In this document: positions 58,563-64,000 of the stretch, in pieces
How positions within the stretch are numbered: position 1 is the first letter of the stretch
Layout: every line of letters begins with the position of its first letter
Source: Montifringilla adamsi
Taxonomy: Eukaryota; Chordata; Aves; Passeriformes; Passeridae
Direction of reading: 5' to 3'
DNA: 64,000 bases
NCBI GenBank assembly: GCA_017590115.1
Contig: JAGGNK010008226.1
Location: forward strand, 8,664,567-8,728,566
The notes under the pieces: generated by a model
The model's input: only the letters and a program-made list of their open reading frames with translations
What the model was told of the DNA's origin: nothing
The model's database searches: none
Position numbers and translations under genes: made by a program

Positions 58563-61500
58563 GTGTCCCTGTGCTGACTGAGGGAGTTGTGACCCACGTT
58601 TGCAAATACTTAGTCTAGTTTCAACCTCTTGGAAGCATATTTCTTTAAATCTTTATATTCCATCAAGCTAACTCTGAGTGTTATATTTCCTTGGGTTTAA
58701 TTTAATTCCTGCTTTTAGCTTTGTGTTTTGTAGTTCCCTCACTTGTGGAGGACAATGCCTGGAGGAAACATCCAGCATCCACCAGCAGGAGCCACCTCTC
58801 TGCCCTGACGCAGCATCCCCGCAAGGGCCACTGGCCACGTCCTGGGACAGAGGAGAAAGTCACAGCAAGTCTCAGATTTTTCTGCAAGCTAAAAGCAGAC
58901 AGATTAACAACATCTTCAGAGAGCAGGGGGAAAAGGGAGCTGCATAACATATAATTCAGGGATGAGGTTTCAAAGTCTGGATGTGAAAATGAGAGCTGAG
59001 GGCTCTGAGAGGCTCATCTATCACTGAAACCCTGCTGGTGACTAAGGAAAATGTCCAACCCAGAAATGTAAAAGTCATGAATCATTCCTGAAAGTCAGAA
59101 AATGTTTCCTAACTTGTATGACTTCAGACACCCTCAGCATCCTGTTTGCCACTGGCCTTTGTTCCAGGGCTGTGACTCAGGATCCACGGCGAGTCACCCC
59201 AAGAGTATGGAGGCACAAAGCTTAGTTTTGAAAAACTCTCAAAGGGGAGAGAGGATTTTTTCCAAAGTGTACGTGTGTGTTGCTGCTTGCCTGTCACTCG
59301 TCTGGGAGAAGGAGGAATATCCATCCCCAACAGGGAGGAATATCCATCCCCTCATTTCCCAGGGCCCTGGCACGTGGCTGCTGAGGTTGGCACGGCGCCG
59401 GTGTGGAGCAGCAGGAACTCACTGGGCACTGCCACGCCTCAGCATGATCCCCACTGCCAGCCATGGCGTTAGCTTACTTTTACATGTATTTTGATGTGTG
59501 TGCCTATACAGACACACACAGACACAGCTGTGTTAGTGTGCATGTGCATGCATATCTACAGGTAGATATAGCTCGCTGTGGTTTTACAGAAAATGTGAGA
59601 GCTCCTGGCCACAGTGACTTTGCAATTTCAAATATCCCTATTCAGAGATGGAGGAAATAACTTATGGCTAATTTGATGGGAGCAGAAGGGGACTTTAGTT
59701 CCCTGCAGGAGTTCTGGGAGCAAGGATTGGCTCAGTGGGTCTGTTCCTCCCCCTGCAATCCACACTGAGATGGTTCCGACCTGGAAGGAGAAATCACCGG
59801 TGGGGACTTGGGCGCCAGCCCAGTGTCTCTCTCCTTCCCAAGGCCACAGGCTGCAGCATCAAATAACCCCTGAAGCAAAGGCACCTCTTCTATTGTTGGT
59901 TGTCAGCATTTCTTTCCTCATGCAGAGCCCTAGAAATTCTCCATTGGAGCCAAATGAATTCCAGGCTGCTGAGAGCACTCCTGCATTTTGTGAACACCTT
60001 GCACCCACAGGGTCTGAGAATCCCAGGGCAAAACCCAATAACTGCTCATCCTTTGGGAAAATCTCATGTATCATGATGACACCAGCTGAGGGGAACCTCA
60101 GGCTGTGCTGGGCTCCCCGTTTCCAGACACCCTGACTTTACAAATGCCAAGGAACTGATATTAATTATAGAATTGTGCTTTATAAGAGACACAAGAGGAG
60201 GTGATTCCTGCCTTGTTTTTCAGGTTGAGAAGTAATTGCTTCACATATCAGATGCTCCCCTGGGATTCACTTCTGCATTTCCATTTGCTGCAGCTGCAGG
60301 AAAGCCCAGCAGCTCCGCAGCCTCAGGTGCTGCACAGCCCTGGATCAGCACCTGGGGAATCCTCACTCGTGGGGCTGGGGCAGCCCCCGGCGCAGCCCGC
60401 CTGCTGATCCACTTTCATGCCTCCAAAATGATCATTTTCCTCCTGCTCCCCACCAAGACCCCTGGTTTTAGCTAAGAAAGCCTTGCCTGGGTCCTTATCT
60501 AAAATCCCTGGAGGCCCTACCCCGCTCCAGGGTGCCTCCAGGGGCCCAGGGTGGTGGCAGGGGATGGACCTGCCAGGCCAGGTGTGAGTGGATGATGAAG
60601 GTCCCTGTGTGCAAGGGGGGAGCAGCACAGAGCCCCAGTGTCTGGGGTGAGAGATGCCTGCTCCCCTGTGGCCACCCCCGACCCACAGGGACACCAGCCT
60701 CGTGCTGTGTAAATATGAACAGAACTCATCACCACGCAGCTGGCAGGGTGAAGTGTCCTCCCGGGGAATTAATTCGAGGGAATGTGGAGGCAGTGACCAT
60801 GCTATGCAAATGAGGATGAATCAGCCAGGGAGAGATGAGCTTTGTGCTGCTGCAGTGCAGGGAGCAGAGGCACAGGCTGCTGGGGTCAGGGGCCGGGGTC
60901 GAGGCTCTGCAGTGCTGGGGCTGGGCAGGATGAAGCCAGTCAGGGTCACCACAAGCGTGCTTTCATTGTTCCCTGTAGTTGAAGATATCTGCTCCATCCT
61001 TTGTGTGAGGAGCAGGGGGGTTCTTGCCTTCCCACCGGCTTTTACCTGATGGTTTATTGTCATGCAAGGAGCCATTGCTCATTGTGGGTTTCCACATCGA
61101 GAAATGCAAATTTCATTTCTTGTGGAAGACAGTTAAAAAATGCTCTTCAACAGTTACCCTTGTTAATAGCTCTTTAATTCTCTAATGAATATTTATGAGT
61201 GGTTGCCTGAAAGCAATGAACCTTGGACTGTATAGACTGATATTGATTGTGTTTGAAATTAAAAGAACAGTGATTTTTTTTCTCTTTTGGTGGAAAAGCT
61301 GAACAAGAGGAAGACAGCCCCATATTCAGAGTGGGGTTTTTAAATAATGGCAGGTAATGAATTATTGAAACATCTCTTACCAGAGAAGTGCCTTAAGGAC
61401 AGTGATTTGGTGGCATATCAGCAGCGTGTGCCCATTTTGGGGACGCAGTTGTGTCCCTGCCCATTGTGGCAGTGGCACCCCCAGGCAGCCCCACATCCCC

Positions 61501-61783
61501 CCACAGAGCCCTGTCCTGCTGAGCTCTCAGTGCTGCTGCCAGGCCCTGCAGGGCACCTGTGACAGGCAATGACACCAGAGGGTTCAGGCACCGGGGCCCT
61601 GCCTTTGGCTCGTGGGTTGTGACTTCTCACCCAGAGCCCAAGGTTCTCATGGCACCGTGCTTCCAGATGGATTGAGATTCTCGTCTGACTGCATTTCCAG
61701 TGGACTGTGGAAATCTGCTTATTAGTGTGACAGTGGCACATCCCCGTGGCTGTGATTCTGCCTGCCATGTCCTGGGCTGAGGC
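58563..61783. other. Apparently intergenic; possible regulatory blocks
   Basis: No exon, RNA gene or repeat supported. An octamer ATGCAAAT lies at 60804-60811 inside 'tgctatgcaaatgaggatg'. The AT-rich block at about 61120-61290 is unique and may be conserved. Confidence 0.35.
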
Positions 61784-62208
61784 GTGGCACTGAACACAGC
61801 CCTGAGCTCAGGACAGAGACCCAGCCCCATGAACACAGCCCTGAGCTCAGGACACAGACCCAGCCCCAGGAACACAGCCCTGAGCTCAGGACAGAGACCC
61901 AGCCCCAGGAGCACAGCCCTGAGCTCAGGACACAGACCCAGCCCCAGGAACACAGCCCTGAGCTCAGAACAGAGACCCAGCCCCAGGAGCACAGCCCCTG
62001 AGCTCAGGACAGAGACCCAGCCCCATGAACACAGCCCTGAGCTCAGGACACAGACCCAGCCCCAGGAACACAGCCCTGAGCTCAGGAGAGAGACCCAGCC
62101 CCATGAACACAGCCCTGAGCTCAGAACAGAGACCCAGCCCCAGGAGCACAGCCCCTGAGCTCAGGACAGAGACCCAGCCCCAGGAACACAGCCCTGAGCC
62201 CAGGACAT
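61784..62208. repeat. 39-bp minisatellite, ~10.6 copies
   Basis: The unit starts 'gaacacagccctgagctcag' and continues 'gacagagacccagcccc'. A few units carry an extra C. The 39-bp length keeps frames open on both strands, giving repeats such as NTALSSGQRPSP. There are no other signs of coding. Confidence 0.97.
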
Positions 62209-64000
62209 TGGCCAGGGAGCCACCACCCGCAGTGGCTCGGTGGGACAGAGGCTGTCCGTCCCTGCAGAGGGAGCTCAGGGCTCTGGGCTCTGCTGCCACT
62301 GCGGTGCAGATCGCAGGGATTGGTTTGTCTGGGCACACTTTTGCTTCAATTCTCTTGTTTCTGCTGGGTTTGAGCACAAAGAAAGCAAATAGCCTTGTTT
62401 TGGGTGGATTTGAGGAGTGAAACATCAAACACTGGCAGTGCCTTTTTCCAAGGGATGCCAGATGAGCTCACTTGCAGGAACCCTTCCAGAACTCGCCCTG
62501 CCGGTTGCAAACCGGTCGGGTGGGAGAGCCGTGCCCCAGCTTGCCCGAGGGCACTGCCAGGGGCACAGCACCCCGGGGCAGCCTTCCCAAGGCAGGGGTC
62601 AGTCCCCATGGCCTGGGTTTGGGGTCAGACCCACGGCCCCTCAGCCCCTGCCCGTGCACTGCCCCACGCCCTGCTCCGGACGTTTCCAACCCTCTCCTCT
62701 CCAGGCTGCTGTCACCTGCTGGCCACCCCTGGCTGACATGGAGAAAATCCCAAGGCTGAGTACTGTCACCAGAACTTTTACAAAATGGTAGAGAAGCTGA
62801 TGTGAGGAATTATTGGCTTCCATTGGATCAGCTTTAAATGAATAGTAATTCAAATCACTAGTAAGTGTGGGTTTGGTGCTCACCAAGAAACCAAGCCAAG
62901 AGAGATGCAGGGAGCCTGTTTGCTCCAGTATTCTATTCCAGAATATTCTGGAGCATCCATATATCAGAATTTATTCCCAGATTTTATTTTTTTTTTTACC
63001 CTTGAAGACATGAAAATCTAGCAGTTTGTAAGTGCAAAGTGGCTGTTTGCAAACAGTGGGTCCGAAACCCATCTCCACATTCATGATCAATGCAAATTAG
63101 ATTGGAATGGGAGTTGATTAAAGGGACAAATTCAGTGTCCATCTGAGTTTCAAACTGGTTTTCTCTGATAGCATCCATCCATATTTCCTTTAAATTTAAT
63201 TTATTCTACAGAGGACTTCATAGAAAAGAGATAAGAAATAGCTGCTCTCCCAGTGCAGAACAACACACACGAGCACAGTCACATTGGTTGTTACATATTA
63301 AGCTCCTTCATGTTCAGCATTAAAGTCAGTGGAACATTTCTCCCTGGAATAGTTTCAGTGGGAGGGTGAATCTTTTGCTAAATTGTGCTTCTAAAACGGT
63401 AATTTGAAATGAAAGATTTTAAATCAGATTTTCGTGCTGAGATTTCCGACTGCCGGGACACCTCGTTTAGCTGCTGTTGAACTGAAGTCTTGTGAAACTG
63501 CTCCTTGTCTCCACTCCCCACCCTCATTTTGGATAAAATTGAATGTCAGAATGGCAGCATTTCCCATGGGAGATTCCCCTCTGGCTGGGTTAATTCCTTG
63601 TCACGCTGCTGAAGGTCGGTCACCACATGCCAATGGAGAAAATGACAGCAATCCTTCCAGGCAATGCAGCTGCAGAGGGAAACTGAGGCAGGAGCAGGGT
63701 CCTTAGCACCGTGCAGGCCAACAGCACCGGCCTCCAGTCCATCCTGCAGTGCTTCCAACCCCTCCAACTCTCCAGCCCTTCCAGCACCTCTCCCATCTCC
63801 AGCACGTGTTAGCAGAGACTTGGGTGGCCCTGTGTCCCCGAGTAGGTGACAATTCCTGCCAGCACAGCGTGTGGGACGCCCACCCTTCCCTGCCCAGACA
63901 GCACCAGGGCTCAGCACTCACTGCTGGCTGCCTCTGCAGAAATAATCAGGAAGTAAAACAGCCTCTCCAAGCCGAGCCCGATGCCCTGAGCAGCCCCACG
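62209..64000. other. Unannotated sequence with AT-rich unique blocks
   Basis: No exon or family repeat. The stretch at about 62770-63440 is AT-rich and unique, with ATGCAAAT at 63090-63097, TGATTAAAG-like and TAATT motifs. It could be a conserved enhancer, untested. Confidence 0.35.

Noticed and set aside
28534..64000. Search for INPP5A, the human downstream neighbour
   Set aside because: I found no segment encoding its conserved N-terminal or phosphatase motifs, so I do not claim it in the window.
1..64000. Endogenous retrovirus or LTR element
   Set aside because: I saw no paired LTRs, primer-binding site or gag/pol/env-like frame. The interspersed repeats I can support are all CR1.

Overview
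The window looks like nuclear DNA from a bird, most likely a songbird. The evidence is about 17 5'-truncated CR1 LINE fragments with the avian 3' end (tail of the ATTCTGTG type), a mosaic of AT-rich unique sequence and many GC-rich minisatellites, split exons with GT/AG boundaries, and one clear vertebrate gene. I see no bacterial, phage, organellar or CRISPR features, and I recognise no tRNA or rRNA gene.

The one well-supported gene is PWWP2B on the + strand. Exon 1 lies in a strong CpG island at about 21.8-22.6 kb. A roughly 4.6 kb intron follows, and a large exon 2 (26790-28419) encodes the rest of the protein up to and including an intact PWWP domain and stop codon. A consensus splice donor 19 nt after the stop, and a 3'UTR-like block at 38.5-39.0 kb that starts at a good acceptor and ends in an ATTAAA signal, suggest a spliced 3'UTR. 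A nearer ATTAAA at 28528 offers a short alternative end.

Upstream, from about 2.7 to 5.6 kb on the same strand, two blocks resemble consecutive leucine-rich-repeat exons of LRRC27. In human, LRRC27 sits just 5' of PWWP2B. Here both blocks carry damage (a 2-nt frameshift, lost repeat consensus residues, a decayed acceptor), so I read them as remnants of a decayed LRRC27.

Layout: 0-0.6 kb CR1; 0.6-21 kb LRRC27 remnants in intron-like sequence, with CR1 copies and minisatellites at 6.0, 9.1, 11.2, 11.7, 17.2, 18.2-18.7 and 20.2 kb; 21.0-21.8 kb CR1 plus a 68-bp tandem repeat; 21.8-28.5 kb PWWP2B; 28.5-39 kb possible 3'UTR intron with CR1 and CTGCAG-type minisatellites; 39-64 kb apparently intergenic, with large minisatellites (43, 17, 10 and 39 bp units), a CpG-dense orphan island at 56.6-57.1 kb, and AT-rich blocks that may be conserved non-coding elements. 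In human the next gene downstream is INPP5A; I found none of its exons here.

The most notable points are the helically phased Sp1/CRE modules at the PWWP2B promoter, the absence of an in-frame AUG upstream of the conserved N-terminus, the LRRC27 decay, the possible spliced 3'UTR, and higher-order structure in two minisatellites. All gene assignments rest on recognising protein motifs by eye; no database search was run.
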